From Apium graveolens (Eukaryota; Streptophyta; Magnoliopsida; Apiales; Apiaceae), in assembly GCF_009905375.1 (NCBI RefSeq), contig NC_133653.1, positions 87,843,004 through 87,907,003 on the forward strand: a DNA stretch of 64,000 bases. Direction: 5' to 3'. Under the pieces are notes generated by a model. It was not told the origin of the DNA. It saw only the letters and a list, made by a program, of their open reading frames with translations, and searched no databases. This document shows positions 9,870 through 21,180 of the stretch, in pieces. Within the stretch, counting starts at the first letter, position 1; every line of letters begins with the position of its first letter. The position numbers and the translations under genes were made by a program.

Positions 9870-11450
9870 ATGAGGACTAGAAGTGCAACTGCTAATGAGT
9901 GCCTACATGCATGTTTTCTGTCTCAAGTGGAACCTAAGAAAATTGATGAAGCTTTACTGGATCCTGACTGGATATCTGCTATACAGGAAGAGCTGAATCA
10001 GTTTGAAAGGAGCAAAGTTTGGAAGTTAGTTCCTGCACCAAAGAATAGAAGCATTATTGGAACAAAATGGGTGTTCAGGAACAAGATGGATGAAAATGGT
10101 ATAGTTACCAGGAACAAAGCAAGGTTGGTTGCAAAAGGTTACTCACAAGAAGAAAGAATTGATCATAATGAAACTTTTTCTCCAGTAGCAAGACTTGATG
10201 CAATAAGAATTTTTCTAGCACATTCGAATTTTAAAGTGTATCAAATGGATATCAGGAGTGCCTTTCTGAATGGTGAGCTAGAAGAAGAAGTTTTTGTGCT
10301 ACAGCCACCTGGCTTTGAAGATCCAAAATTTCCAAATTTTGTGTACAAGTTACTCAAGGCTCTATATGGACTAAAACAGGCACCTAGAGCTTGGTATGAC
10401 ACACTGTCAGATTTCCTACTAAAGCATGGTTTTACTAGAGGTACCATAGACAAGACTCTCTTCTTCAAGAAATATGGTGATGATATGATCCTAGTTCAGA
10501 TTTATGTGGATGATATCATCTTTGGTTCTACTAATGAAAATCTTTGCCAAAGATTCTCCAAGCTTATGCAAAGTGAATATGAAATGAGTATGATGGGGGA
10601 ACTAAGTTACTTTCTTGGACTTCAAGTCAGTCAAAGAAGTGATGGTATCTTCATTAGCCAAAATAAGTATGTCAAGGATCTATTGAAGAAGTTTGGTATG
10701 GTTGATTGTTCACCTGCATCTACACCTATGTCTACTGCAACAAAGTTGGATGAAGATAAAAAGGGCAAAAGTGTAGATATCTCAAGCTACGAAGGGATGA
10801 TTGAATCATTGCTTTACTTAACAGCAAGTAGACCAGACATCATGTTTACAACATGTCTATGTGCAAGATTTCAAGCCAATCTAAAAAGATCACATTTGAT
10901 GTCTGTAAAGAGGATTTTTAGATACTTGAAGGGGACTCCAAACTTGGGATTATGGTATCCTAAGGGAACTGGTTTTGAAGTTGTTGGTTACACAGATGCA
11001 GATTTTGCTGGATGCAAGGTTGACAGAAAGAGTACCAGTGGAAGCTGTCAATTTCTAGGACAAAGACTTGTGTCCTGGTATAGCAAGAAACAACAATATG
11101 TATCAACTTCTATAGCTGAAGCTGAATACATAGCTGCAGGAAGTTATTGTGCTCAAGTGCTTTGGATTAGAAATCAGCTAATGGATTATGGCCTAGTGTT
11201 ACATAAAATTCCTATTATGTGTGACAATACTAGTGCTATATCTACAGTAGCTAATCCAGTTAACCATTCTAGGACAAAGCACATTGATGTAAGGTACTAT
11301 TTTATTAGAGAACATGCTACTAATGGTACCATTGAGCTCATTTTTGTACCAACAGAAAAACAATTGGCTGACATTTTTACTAAACCTTTGGATGAAGCAA
11401 CTTTCACTAGACTTGTAGGTGAAATTGGAATGCTTAATTCTCCATTCTAA
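9870..11450 (+). CDS. pol: Reverse transcriptase-RNase H part of copia Pol
   Basis: 526 codons from ATG 9870 to TAA; in a normal copia element this is the C-terminal half of Pol, so this ATG is internal. The RT domain (about residues 47-290) carries K-V-Y-Q-M-D (catalytic Asp 127), the [11 protein letters not shown] motif at about 165-175 and Y-V-D-D at 212-215. The RNase H domain (about 370-510) has [18 protein letters not shown] and the closing motif L-A-D-I-F-T-K-P-L. The catalytic residues look intact, in contrast to the broken protease/integrase just upstream, so the copy is dead but this segment shows little decay. Its frame differs from the integrase fragment before it. Confidence 0.88.
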   Translation: MRTRSATANECLHACFLSQVEPKKIDEALLDPDWISAIQEELNQFERSKVWKLVPAPKNRSIIGTKWVFRNKMDENGIVTRNKARLVAKGYSQEERIDHNETFSPVARLDAIRIFLAHSNFKVYQMDIRSAFLNGELEEEVFVLQPPGFEDPKFPNFVYKLLKALYGLKQAPRAWYDTLSDFLLKHGFTRGTIDKTLFFKKYGDDMILVQIYVDDIIFGSTNENLCQRFSKLMQSEYEMSMMGELSYFLGLQVSQRSDGIFISQNKYVKDLLKKFGMVDCSPASTPMSTATKLDEDKKGKSVDISSYEGMIESLLYLTASRPDIMFTTCLCARFQANLKRSHLMSVKRIFRYLKGTPNLGLWYPKGTGFEVVGYTDADFAGCKVDRKSTSGSCQFLGQRLVSWYSKKQQYVSTSIAEAEYIAAGSYCAQVLWIRNQLMDYGLVLHKIPIMCDNTSAISTVANPVNHSRTKHIDVRYYFIREHATNGTIELIFVPTEKQLADIFTKPLDEATFTRLVGEIGMLNSPF

Positions 11451-13972
11451 GACAAGAACTCAACTAATGTTTTGCAGCAGATTAATCTCCAGTAAATCAA
11501 AATTAATTTGATTTAATTGGAAATTAATTGAAATATGAACTATAAATATTTCAAAAATCTCTGCATATTTATTTTTCAAATTCAAATTCAACTTGGAATT
11601 CTTCAAATTCTAAGTAAACTGCTCAGTTGTTTATTTACATCCTTAATATGTAAAATCAACACAAGGCAGAATTACAGAAACCAAGAGTATATAGAGAAGT
11701 GAGTTCTCGATAAGTCAAAATTGACTTCTCGACAAGTCATTCTAGGACTTCTCGAGTGAGTCCTCGATAAGTCAATTTACTGACTTCTCGAGTGACTCCT
11801 CGATAGGCTTAACAATGACCTATCGATAAGTCCTTGAATAGTTCTCTAGTACTGATAGTTCACAGAGTTCTCTACAATTATAATTGTTGACTTATTAATA
11901 ACTCAGAACTGAGATAATTTAAATCAATAAATTATTTTGGTAAAATACTCTTGGACAATTCATTCTGATTTTTATTTTTGAATTTAATTCAAATAAAAGT
12001 TGGAATTAATTCAGTCCACTTTTTGGACAAACTGGGTATTTATTTGACATCTCGATAATTCAATTTTGAGTTCTCTAAAAGAGTAATTTAAAATGACTTC
12101 TCGATATGTACTTCATTTCTTAAAATGACTCCTCGATAGACAAACTCCAAATGTCTATTTTTGAGTTCTCGACAAGTCATTTACTTTTTCTATAAATACC
12201 CAGACTTCTCGATACATATTTCAACTTTGAATTTTTCAAAAATTCTAAATAAACTGTATATTTATTAATTCATATCTTAAACATATGAAGTTAATAAATA
12301 ACAGATCAAAAGGAGCAAAAAGTATGGAAAACTGTAATAATTTAATTCATAAATTATGTTCAACAAAATACTATTGACATACTGTGTCTATAATTACTCA
12401 TACTTATTGACACATTTACGTGCTTATGTGCATATTTTTGATCAAATGTGGAATATGTTAGTCTAATTATAGGGTAAACACAATTTCTTCAAGACAATAA
12501 CCGAAAACTCAGACAAATCACTCGAAGCAGAGATAACACATTTGAGTTCATCTGATGCATCAGACATATCAATGGATAAGTAAAGTAGAATATTATACAA
12601 AATCACTTTTGATTTATGTTTTAAATCTCTTAACTTTTGTATGTCAACATCTTTGAAAATCAAATTTTTGCAATATTCTCTGAATTTGCCTAAAAATTGC
12701 AAGAAACTTGTTAACTACAAGATTTCTGAGATCTTTGGATCACCCAACGGGCATTTGTGCTAAAATGCAGTTAATAAATCTTTCACATCCAAACCGCAGT
12801 TTACTCAGGCACAACAACATAAACACAAACTCAAACACAATCCCACTCAGGTAACTCTCAAAAGGAACCTGTTTTACAAAAGGACAGAAACCTCACAAAA
12901 TGTTCTTCATTTGGTTTGTTATTTGAGAAAAGAAGGATATAATTAGCCAAGATCCTCATGCTTATTTAAAACTTTCAGAATTCATGAAGAGGATACTTAT
13001 GCTTACTAAATCAGAAATGCTACAAGCTATTCTGATTCATCTCCAAAGAATGGACCAGAACTTCATCTGTTAATGGTCTTCACAGTAGCTCATCAACCCT
13101 GTCATGTCAACCTTAGGGAGGATTTGTTAAGGAAAGCTGTCAAAGTTCCTACAACAGCAAAGTTAAAAGAGAGTAAAGGAGATTACTCTTGGACATATAG
13201 ATGAGACAATCAAAAGATTCTTACTTCCTGGATCATGCACATAAGAACCTATGTCTTAATGGGGCATAGCAGCAACATCATTCTCTGATCCATGTTCCAC
13301 AAGAATCTACACTTCACATAGTATAGAAGACAAGGAAGAATTTATTGAAAAACATGACACAGCTGCACAACAAACAGTGGTAACAGAAGCTCAGAATTCA
13401 AACAGTGGAGTAGAGTACAAGAACCTGGATTTCAAAGTTAGACAACAACTCTTGAATTTCCAGCCACACAAGAACCATTACCGTAAAACGGTGATGAAGG
13501 CAGAATCACTGAGCACACTGTGAGAACAGTTGATGAAAGATGTGGTTGCATACCAATATTAAATTAATAAACTGCTTCTTCAAAATCTCACAAGGTTTGA
13601 AATGCATATCTACTTTTCTGATGAAATGAGTATGATTAGACCTATATGGATTACCTCTAATCATATGATCACAGACAACTCTTCTCATCCACCTCTTATT
13701 TTTGTAGGTCAAACAACATTTGATCCTTTCATGTGACAATGAGAGAAAAGATTGAGTGAAAAAACAGAAAATAAGAGAGGCAGGATCCTTCCTGGCAAAA
13801 GGAGAGGTAGATGAGTGTCTGGATTTAGTAATCCTTGTGAGGAAACTCTGACTCTTAAAAGTCATGAGACTAGTGCAGTGAGAAGTAGTGAGACTACTTT
13901 AAAAGAACAGAGAGTTTAGGACTTGTGTTACTAAAAGACTTTTTCAGCAGGTCTAAGTCTCCTATTCTACTT
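11451..13972 (+). other. 3' non-coding region of the Sirevirus
   Basis: 2.5 kb after RNase H without a convincing sense gene. It holds the TCTCGA motif cluster (11701-12214), long AT-rich stretches and several stop-rich former coding-like pieces. No clear polypurine tract is seen before the inferred LTR start, so the LTR boundary is uncertain. A 119-codon minus-strand frame (13506-13865) is antisense to the element and unrecognised. Confidence 0.6.
11701..12214 (+). repeat. Cluster of TCTCGA-centred motifs (about 12 copies)
   Basis: The degenerate unit GACTTCTCGA-TAAGTCA recurs, for example at 11706, 11727, 11750, 11763, 11786, 11798, 12050, 12098, 12131, 12166 and 12207, in two groups separated by about 200 AT-rich bases. 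The reverse-type words GAGAAGTCA and TAGAGAAG reappear at 11690-11700 and at 14304-14365. No coding frame explains it. Confidence 0.75.
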
Positions 13973-14370
13973 GTTGAAATCACTATAGCTTGAAGCTACA
14001 GATATTGTTCTAAATGGATAATAACACAAGCTTGAACAACATGCATCTAGCTGATTCTTCCCTAAGTAAGTTGTATTATGATCTTAATCTGTATTTTGTA
14101 CTTGTAACATTTATAGTCTGTAAAAATGTCAAAGGAGCAGACTGGAGCCTTTGTCTATAAACAGTATCAAGCCTAAGAATTCTATCTGGAAAAAGATCAA
14201 GAAGATCATGCCTCGGAATACTTATAAAGAAGCTTGGAGTAGAATAAAAGTTGTTTTAAGAAAAATACTCTAAGTCAAGATCTCTACAAGTCACAGATTT
14301 AATATTATAGAGAAGTCATTTGAGAACTCCAGAATGGCTTATAGAGAAGTTAGGAAAGCTACTAGAGAAC
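13973..14370 (+). repeat. Start of the Sirevirus 3' LTR, cut by family A (tentative)
   Basis: TTCTATCTGG...GATCATGCCTCGG at about 14180-14216 resembles the TR-GAG LTR at about 4450-4482, so this is LTR sequence. The start is placed at TGTTGAAATC (13973) only because it begins with TG and lies at about the right distance; the absence of a PPT leaves it unproven. The LTR stops at 14370 where family A begins. Confidence 0.45.
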
Positions 14371-16844
14371 TATAACACCCTCCAAATCCGGGGTATAGAT
14401 TTGGGCATTATTAACAACAATTACCAACTATACCTGCACAAGCGGAATATTAATATAATAACTACCCCGAACTATCACTACTCAGGATCTTTTAAGGGTT
14501 GAGTTTGGAAACAAGAATCATGCACTACACTTTATTACAAACCCAACTAAATAAAACCTGTCTCAAGAACTCTCTTTATTACAAAACTTTATTCTATCTA
14601 CAGTTTCACTACGCAATCTTTTATTCAAACTACACAAAACTTTTATTCAACCCAACATTACTACTTATCCTGCTACACCTGATCTGGCAATTCAAAGCTC
14701 TCTTCGGGAATAGGAAGGAACACTCTTGGTATAAGAGGGTCCCGCTGCTTGACTCGCTTCTTGACTATGCGGGTCCTGATGGGTTTCATTCTCTACCTTA
14801 ACTGTAAAACAATAGGAGTGACAATAAAAGAAATGAGCCAAAATTGCTCAACAAGCCTGCAACAATATATATATATATATTATAAAGAGAGAGAAATAAA
14901 TGAACCAATAAGCTGCTGGTTTGAACAACCATCTGTATCTGTATATGATAATAATTTGCCAATGATGGCGAGTGCCAAATGAACAAGACTGGAAACAAGA
15001 ACCAACATATGCACTATAATCTGCTGATCAGTCAGAATATAGTGCGGATCTATACCCAACTGCATAGACCCAACCAACATAAGGAGTACTCAGGCAACTA
15101 TGGCCTATTAATTAATGGTCTGGGAAAAACCCAGCCTTTATAGTAACCATCCAGTCCAAGGCTGAGCATCCGGAACAATCGGTATGCTATTGATATATCC
15201 CAACACCAGGATATACCAGAATATATGTAGGGTAAAAGAATTGAAATATGAACAGGGAATTCAATAAATTGGGTAAATCAAGAATTGAAATGAAACTGGA
15301 ACAAGTAATAATAAATGGACAACAGTGCATATGAACAATGATTATCAAAGAGAATTGATATGATAGAAAAGAAATATAATTCACTATTCTGAATTTAGAA
15401 TAGGGGAAAAACTTGCCTTGTGCGTACTTAACCTGGTTTAATTTACTGCCTTCTGACCCTAGCTTGCTCTGCCTTGTTAACACTGAACAAATCATGGAAA
15501 TATAGGTGTTTAGATAACTTACTATATACGTGTATCTTGAATTGATATCACGCAACCTTATCAGTCTACCCATGCGTTTCTATCTGACTCGCATATATAT
15601 ACATATATTTACACAACACATTTATGCACATAATCACATATAACACGTAACACGTAAAGCACACAATTAATTTCTAGATTTATAATTATTTTTAGAATCA
15701 ATTCTAGGCTTATACCTGCATTACTAGTCTTATCTGATTTTATTATAATTTTTCGGGATTTATTCGGCTCAATTATATCCCTACTAGGACCTACGAACTA
15801 TCAGTTATCACCAAACCACTCTTTTTCAGAATAAATTATAACTTACAACTATTTTTATTGGATTCGTCTCATTTTTCTGAGTCTAGGGGTCTTCGTTTCA
15901 CTTAAATCGGACTAACGGTTGAATTGTTATGAATTAAACACTGATAATTCAATTTATTATTCAATATAGATAATTATTACAACCTTTTAAATCCTAAAAT
16001 AATTTTTAAATAATTATTTAATAAAAATCAAAGTCAAAAAAAATAATTTTTTTATAATTTTTGGAGTTAAAACGAAGAAGTTACGATTTATTGAAAATTA
16101 TGTGATTAATTATTGAAATAATTAATCACTTAATAAATAAATAACTAATAAATAATTAATAGATAATTATTTACTAATTTAAAATAATTAATCCCTAATT
16201 ATTAGGATTAATCACAATTTATTACAAATATTTACAACTCATCGTTATTTATTTGATTAGATCGATTATTTACAAATAATCAATCAACTTAATTAACCGA
16301 TACGCTATTTATCGAATAACTACGAATTACTCAAATTATAAACCAACTCAACGATTAATCACTCGTATAAATACGAGCTACACACTATTCTCGAATATTA
16401 CCGAACTAATATATTATTATTGGAATTTAAACGATTCGTTAATCAATTAATTACCAGTATTTAATTATATGATACGAACAATTACTGTAATATTATTCGA
16501 ATAACTAACGCTCGAATAATAATTCTCATTATCGAATCACTACTCATAATATTAACTAATTATCAAATTATTAATCAGTTTAATCCTTATTTATTAATTA
16601 ATTACCTAATTATTAATTAATTACCTAATTATTAATTAATTAGATAACTAATAAATAATTAGATAAATAATTAAATAATTAAATAATTAAATTAGAATTT
16701 ATAAATTAATAAAATAATTTAGAAATTAATAATACTATTTTTCAGAATTTAAAACTAATTTTTATTTACTTTTTAGAATTATTAAAAACTGATTTTAATA
16801 TACTAAAATATAAATAATTAATTAATTAACTAAAAACACAAAAA

Positions 16845-17195
16845 CATCAACAGGGTTTGGGTTATTAGGATTAAACCCGGGTCGAAACCGGGTTAGAAAC
16901 CGGGTCGTCCCCAACCCAATCGGGTCGGGAAGAACAGCCGGCCGTTGCCCAGATTCCGGCCCGGCGGAAACTTCCGACGAAGCAAAAACGGCAATCAATC
17001 GGCCTCGTTTCTTCTGCTGCTTCGTTCCCTTTCGTTCCCAGGCCTCCCCTGTCGTGTTCCTCCTTCGTTTTATCCGTCCCCGCCGCCTAAACCACCGATA
17101 ACAGCGGCAGCGGCGCCGCTTTTCCGGCGAGACAAAACCCGAAGCCAAACTCGACAAAACCGGTGTCAATCGACTCCAAAATCGACGATCTAAAC
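16845..17195. other. GC-rich island inside the AT-rich family A LTR
   Basis: An abrupt GC-rich block with repeated AACCGGGT words and CCGGCG motifs, just after a long AT-rich stretch. Both strands are open for 80-115 codons here, but none of these frames starts with ATG. Judging by the TATA motif it lies in the transcribed leader. The same island is at about 26530-26880 in the 5' LTR. Confidence 0.7.
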
Positions 17196-17415
17196 ATCTA
17201 TACTAACATAATCATCAAACAATTACCAGAACTTCAAACCCGAATTCGAGAAATTAATCCGAAATTACGAAACACAAATTAATACCTCGGTTGATGATTT
17301 TGACGTGATAATCTGATAGAACAGACTTTGGGCTTCAAATCGGTTACTCACACTTCAATTTCTGTCACCGGAATCACCTTCAAAAGTCCGATTGATTCTG
17401 CTGCTGTTCTTCACA

Positions 17416-17430
17416 AAACCCTAACCCTAA
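17416..17430 (-). promoter_or_regulatory. Telomere-like (telo-box) motif in family A LTR
   Basis: AAACCCTAACCCTAA on the plus strand, about 80 bases downstream of the TATA motif in LTR orientation, so close to the expected transcript start. Telo-boxes are known elements of plant promoters; function here is inference. The same motif is at 27103-27117. Confidence 0.45.
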
Positions 17431-17506
17431 TCCCCTTTCTTTTTCTTTTTATTTTTTTCTTCTGATTTTTAATTATAATTAACTGATTTAATTAATAGTA
17501 ATTCAG

Positions 17507-17515
17507 GTATTTATA
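17507..17515 (-). promoter_or_regulatory. TATA box of family A 3' LTR (putative)
   Basis: TATAAATAC on the minus strand about 600 bases into the LTR; the same motif is at 27191-27199 in the 5' LTR. Confidence 0.5.
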
Positions 17516-18109
17516 TTTATGAAAATAATACCCCTAAGTAAAATTAAGGGGCTAATTATACTCCTAATAAAAATATTTGGCCCCAATTTTTATAATTTTT
17601 GGGTATTAATAATGAATTTTTAAATATCCAATAAATACAAAATAAATACTAAAAATTCCCAAAAATTGTGAAAAATACAAAAATACAAAGAAAAATGATA
17701 TATGATAATTTCATAATCATATAAAAATAAAAATGTGATTTTTGTGGGGTTTTTGGTACCCGAAGGGGTCCGGAAAAAAGTCGTTTTTCGCGAAAAAGGT
17801 CAATTTGTAAAACGTCTAAGGGTTCAGAATAGCGATACGGTATAGGGCATTTTTGGCAAAATAGGGCCAATGATTTTGTTTGAAATACGGGCTTTTAAAA
17901 CATAGTTTTGAGCTGTACAGGTTTTGATATAATATATATAACTGACGATAGAACGCTCAATAAATATCCAAAACACGTTTGGATCAAAACAACCAACACA
18001 TAACACATAGCAGTTAGGGTTCAACGACTTAACACATTTAATCACATAATAATACACATAATTTATTATTATTATAATATAATACAAGCGTAATTCCTCG
18101 GTCGTTACA

Positions 18110-18122
18110 TTCTCCCCCCTTA
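18110..18122 (-). promoter_or_regulatory. Polypurine tract of family A
   Basis: Minus-strand AAGGGGGGAGAA directly abuts the TGTAAC start of the 3' LTR. Confidence 0.8.
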
Positions 18123-18147
18123 ACAAGATTCTGTCCTCAGAATCTAA

Positions 18148-21117
18148 TTATGCAAATAACTGAGGATAATTTTCTAGCATTTCACTTTCAAGCTCCCAGG
18201 TTGATTCTTCAACCACTGGGTTTCTCCATAAAACTCTCACTAATGACACAGACTTATTTCTTAATACCCTCTCTTGCCTATCTAGAATTCTTATTGGCTG
18301 TTCTACATATGACAAATCTGCCTGAAGTTCTACTGGTTCATACTCTATTACATGCCTTGTATCAGGATTATACCTCTTAAGCATAGATACATGAAATACG
18401 TTGTGAATGTGCTGCATATGGGGTGGTAGAGCTAACTCGTACGCAACCTTCCCAATTTTCTTCAAAATCTCAAATGGTCCAACGTATCGTGGCTTCAATT
18501 TCCCTTTATTGCCAAATCTGGTCAATCCTTTCCATGGCGATATTTTGAGCAATACGTGTTCTCCTTCCTGATAGTCCATATCCTTCCTGGCTTGGTTTGC
18601 ATATCTGCTTTGTCTGTTTTGTGCTGCCTCGATTCGTTTTCGAATAAGATTAATCTTTTCTTTTGTCTGCTGAATTAATTCTGGACCCAAAATCTTGCGT
18701 TCTCCAACTTCATCCCAGTGCACGGGTGATCTGCATTTCCTCCCATATAATGCTTCATACGGTGGCATTCCAATACTGGCGTGATAGCTATTATTATAAG
18801 AAAATTCCACTAGGGGTAAATGTTCATCCCAACTGCCTTCAAAATCGATCGCACAAACTCGTAGCATGTCTTCACTCGTTTGAATTGTCCTTTCACTTTG
18901 GCCGTCAGTTTGCGGATGATAAGCTGTACTCATATTCAACTTCGTTCCTAGACATTCTTGGAATTGTCTCCAAAATCTTGAATTGAAACGAGGATCTCGA
19001 TCCGATACAATTGATACTGGTACTCCATGACGCATCACAATTTCTTTGAGATACATGTGCCCTAATTTGTCGAGCGAAAATCTTTCATTAATTGGTAGAA
19101 AATGTGCCGACTTCGTAAGTCTGTCAATGATTACCCATATCGCATCATGATTTGCCCTAGTCCTCGGTAGTCCTACCACAAAATCCATCGCTAGATGTTC
19201 CCATTTCCATTCTGGAATGTCTAATGGTTGCAATAACCCACTCGGACGTTGGTGTTCTGCTTTAACTCGCTGGCATGTGTAGCATTTACTCACCCATTCT
19301 GCTATCTCCTTCTTCATATTCGGCCACCAAAAGTTTTCCTTCAAATCGCGATACATTTTCGTGCTTCCTGGATGAATGGAATACTTCGAATTGTGCGCAT
19401 CTCGCATAATTTCTTCTTTTAATTCTGCCACGTTAGGGATCCAGATTCTTGACGCAAAACGTAAAATTCCTTCATTATCTTTCTGAGTTGTAATCTCTTC
19501 TCCTGTTAAGTTGTCGTCTTGACTCATCACTTCTTCTTGACAACGGCGAATCTTTTCCAGCAATTCTGGTTGGAAAGTCATAGCGTAGATAGTTTCTGCA
19601 GATTTATTAGGAATACGAATTTCGATTTCCAATTTGTCGAATTCCCTGGCCAATTCTTCGCATGAAGTCAACCGATTCAATCTTTCTTTTCTGCTTAGCG
19701 CATCTGCTACAACATTTGCTTTTCCTGGATGATAACTGATTGTAACATCGTAATCTTTAATCAATTCCAGCCATCGACGTTGTCGCATGTTTAGTTCCTT
19801 TTGCGTGACGATATACTTCAGACTTTTATGATCCGTGTAGATTTCACATTTTTCACCGTACAGATAATGTCTCCAAAGCTTTAATGCAAAAACAATTGCT
19901 GCCAATTCCAGATCATGCGTAGGATATTTCTGTTCATGAGGTTTAAGTTGTCTCGACGCATATGCAATGACGTTACCATGTTGCATCAACACACATCCTA
20001 AACCACGATATGAAGCGTCACTGTAGATAACAAAATTTCCTTGCTCGTCTGGCAATACTAATACTGGTGCCGTCACCAACCGATTCTTCAACTCTTGAAA
20101 ACTTTCTTCACACTTACTATTCCATTCGAACTTTTCACTTTGTCGAGTTAACTTGGTCAGCGGTGTAGCTATCTTCGCAAAATCTTTGACAAATCTTCGA
20201 TAATATCCTGCCAAACCTAAGAAACTTCGAACCTCTGTCGGCGTCTTTGGTCTTTCCCAATTCAACACAGCTTCAATCTTTGCTGGATCAACTTGAATGC
20301 CTTCTCTGCTGATGATGTGCCCTAAAAACTGCACTTCTTTCAACCAAAATTCGCATTTGGAAAATTTTGCATAAAGCTGCTCCTTCCGTAATATTTCCAA
20401 TGTCGTTCTTAAATGCGCTGCATGCTCTTCTTCCGTCTTTGAATAGATCAAGATGTCATCAATAAATATAATGATAAACTTATCCAAATACTTCTTGAAT
20501 ATTCGATTCATCAAATCCATAAATGCTGCAGGTGCATTCGTCAATCCAAAAGCCATCACAAGAAATTCATAGTGTCCGTACCTTGTTCTAAACGCTGTCT
20601 TTGGAATATCTTCGGCCTTGATCTTTAACTGATGATAGCCTGATCGTAAGTCGATTTTCGAAAACCATGCTGCTCCTTTTAGTTGATCAAATAAATCATC
20701 AATGCGAGGTAAAGGATATTTATTCTTGATAGTTAACTTGTTCAGCTCACGATAATCAATACACAGTCGCATACTACCATCCTTCTTTTTCACGAACAAT
20801 ACTGGCGCACCCCATGGGGATACACTTGGCCTTATAATTCCTTTGTCAAGAAGTTCTTGCAACTGCTTTGCTAATTCCCTCATTTCAACAAGTGCCATTC
20901 GATATGGAGATTTCGAAATTGGTTCAGTCCCTGGCGTCAAGTCAATAGTGAATTCGATTTCTCGATCTGGTGGAAGTCCTGGTAATTCGTCCGGAAAAAC
21001 ATCAAGAAATTCACAAACTACAGGAATATCTTCAATCTTCAAATTTCCCTTATCAACATCCCGTACATAGGCTAAATAAGCTTGACATCCTTGACGTAGC
21101 AATCTTCTTGTCTGCAT
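18148..21117 (-). CDS. pol: Pol: RT, RNase H, integrase and chromodomain-like tail (Tekay)
   Basis: 989 codons, uninterrupted; the ATG at 21117 is only the first Met after an in-frame TAA at 21181-21183, and the frame is continuous with gag-protease. RT lies at about residues 40-270, with Asp 156 in S-K-I-D-L-R-S-G and F-I-D-D at 218-221; RNase H at about 360-480 has Y-S-D-A-S and Y-T-D-H-K-S. Integrase follows: an H-H-C-C zinc region around H-P-G-S-T-K-M and [12 protein letters not shown], then S-D-R-D-P-R-F and [10 protein letters not shown]. The last ~40 residues ([14 protein letters not shown]) resemble the chromodomain-like tail of Tekay-type chromoviruses, thought to guide integration to chromatin. 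All catalytic motifs look intact. Confidence 0.92.
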   Translation of the reverse strand: MQTRRLLRQGCQAYLAYVRDVDKGNLKIEDIPVVCEFLDVFPDELPGLPPDREIEFTIDLTPGTEPISKSPYRMALVEMRELAKQLQELLDKGIIRPSVSPWGAPVLFVKKKDGSMRLCIDYRELNKLTIKNKYPLPRIDDLFDQLKGAAWFSKIDLRSGYHQLKIKAEDIPKTAFRTRYGHYEFLVMAFGLTNAPAAFMDLMNRIFKKYLDKFIIIFIDDILIYSKTEEEHAAHLRTTLEILRKEQLYAKFSKCEFWLKEVQFLGHIISREGIQVDPAKIEAVLNWERPKTPTEVRSFLGLAGYYRRFVKDFAKIATPLTKLTRQSEKFEWNSKCEESFQELKNRLVTAPVLVLPDEQGNFVIYSDASYRGLGCVLMQHGNVIAYASRQLKPHEQKYPTHDLELAAIVFALKLWRHYLYGEKCEIYTDHKSLKYIVTQKELNMRQRRWLELIKDYDVTISYHPGKANVVADALSRKERLNRLTSCEELAREFDKLEIEIRIPNKSAETIYAMTFQPELLEKIRRCQEEVMSQDDNLTGEEITTQKDNEGILRFASRIWIPNVAELKEEIMRDAHNSKYSIHPGSTKMYRDLKENFWWPNMKKEIAEWVSKCYTCQRVKAEHQRPSGLLQPLDIPEWKWEHLAMDFVVGLPRTRANHDAIWVIIDRLTKSAHFLPINERFSLDKLGHMYLKEIVMRHGVPVSIVSDRDPRFNSRFWRQFQECLGTKLNMSTAYHPQTDGQSERTIQTSEDMLRVCAIDFEGSWDEHLPLVEFSYNNSYHASIGMPPYEALYGRKCRSPVHWDEVGERKILGPELIQQTKEKINLIRKRIEAAQNRQSRYANQARKDMDYQEGEHVLLKISPWKGLTRFGNKGKLKPRYVGPFEILKKIGKVAYELALPPHMQHIHNVFHVSMLKRYNPDTRHVIEYEPVELQADLSYVEQPIRILDRQERVLRNKSVSLVRVLWRNPVVEESTWELESEMLENYPQLFA

Positions 21118-21180
21118 TATTGATAGGAATTTCTGCTTTTGCTTCTCACCTTTAAATATTACCGTTTCATTTTCTTCAGT

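Larger units (their letters stand above)
6248..14370 (+). mobile_element. Older Sirevirus (copia) element, interrupted on both sides
   Basis: Gag, protease, integrase, RT and RNase H follow in copia order (integrase before RT). The 5' side is interrupted inside gag by the relic LTR at 6247. The 3' side is interrupted inside a region resembling the TR-GAG LTR at 14370 by Tekay family A. Protease/integrase carry stops and frame changes, so the copy is dead. The remaining 5' part is probably beyond the left window edge, not lost. Confidence 0.85.
14371..18109 (-). repeat. 3' LTR of family A (3,739 bp)
   Basis: Matches 24079-27794 almost base for base. It includes a TA/GA microsatellite near 14864-14895, a very AT-rich block (about 15950-16840), a GC-rich island (16845-17195), a telomere-like motif (17416-17430) and a TATA motif (17507-17515). 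It carries one extra copy of a 19 bp unit (ATTAATTAATTACCTAATT, about 16590-16635) compared with the 5' LTR. Confidence 0.92.

Noticed and set aside
12190..12199. TATAAATACC in the Sirevirus 3' region as an LTR promoter
   Set aside because: No LTR terminus, PBS or PPT could be found around it; left unassigned.
13506..13865. 119-codon minus-strand frame with an ATG
   Set aside because: Antisense to the Sirevirus 3' region, no recognised motif, and stop-poor by chance is plausible; no evidence of a host gene.
14864..14895. (TA)n(GA)n tract as a possible TATA/promoter element of family A
   Set aside because: It lies near the 3' end of the LTR, far from the conserved TATAAATAC; a plain microsatellite is the simpler view.
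16822..17193. Arg-rich 115-codon and 82-codon frames on opposite strands in the GC-rich island
   Set aside because: Both start at TTG and are long only because GC-rich DNA has few stops; the same pair recurs at 26509-26880 by LTR identity.
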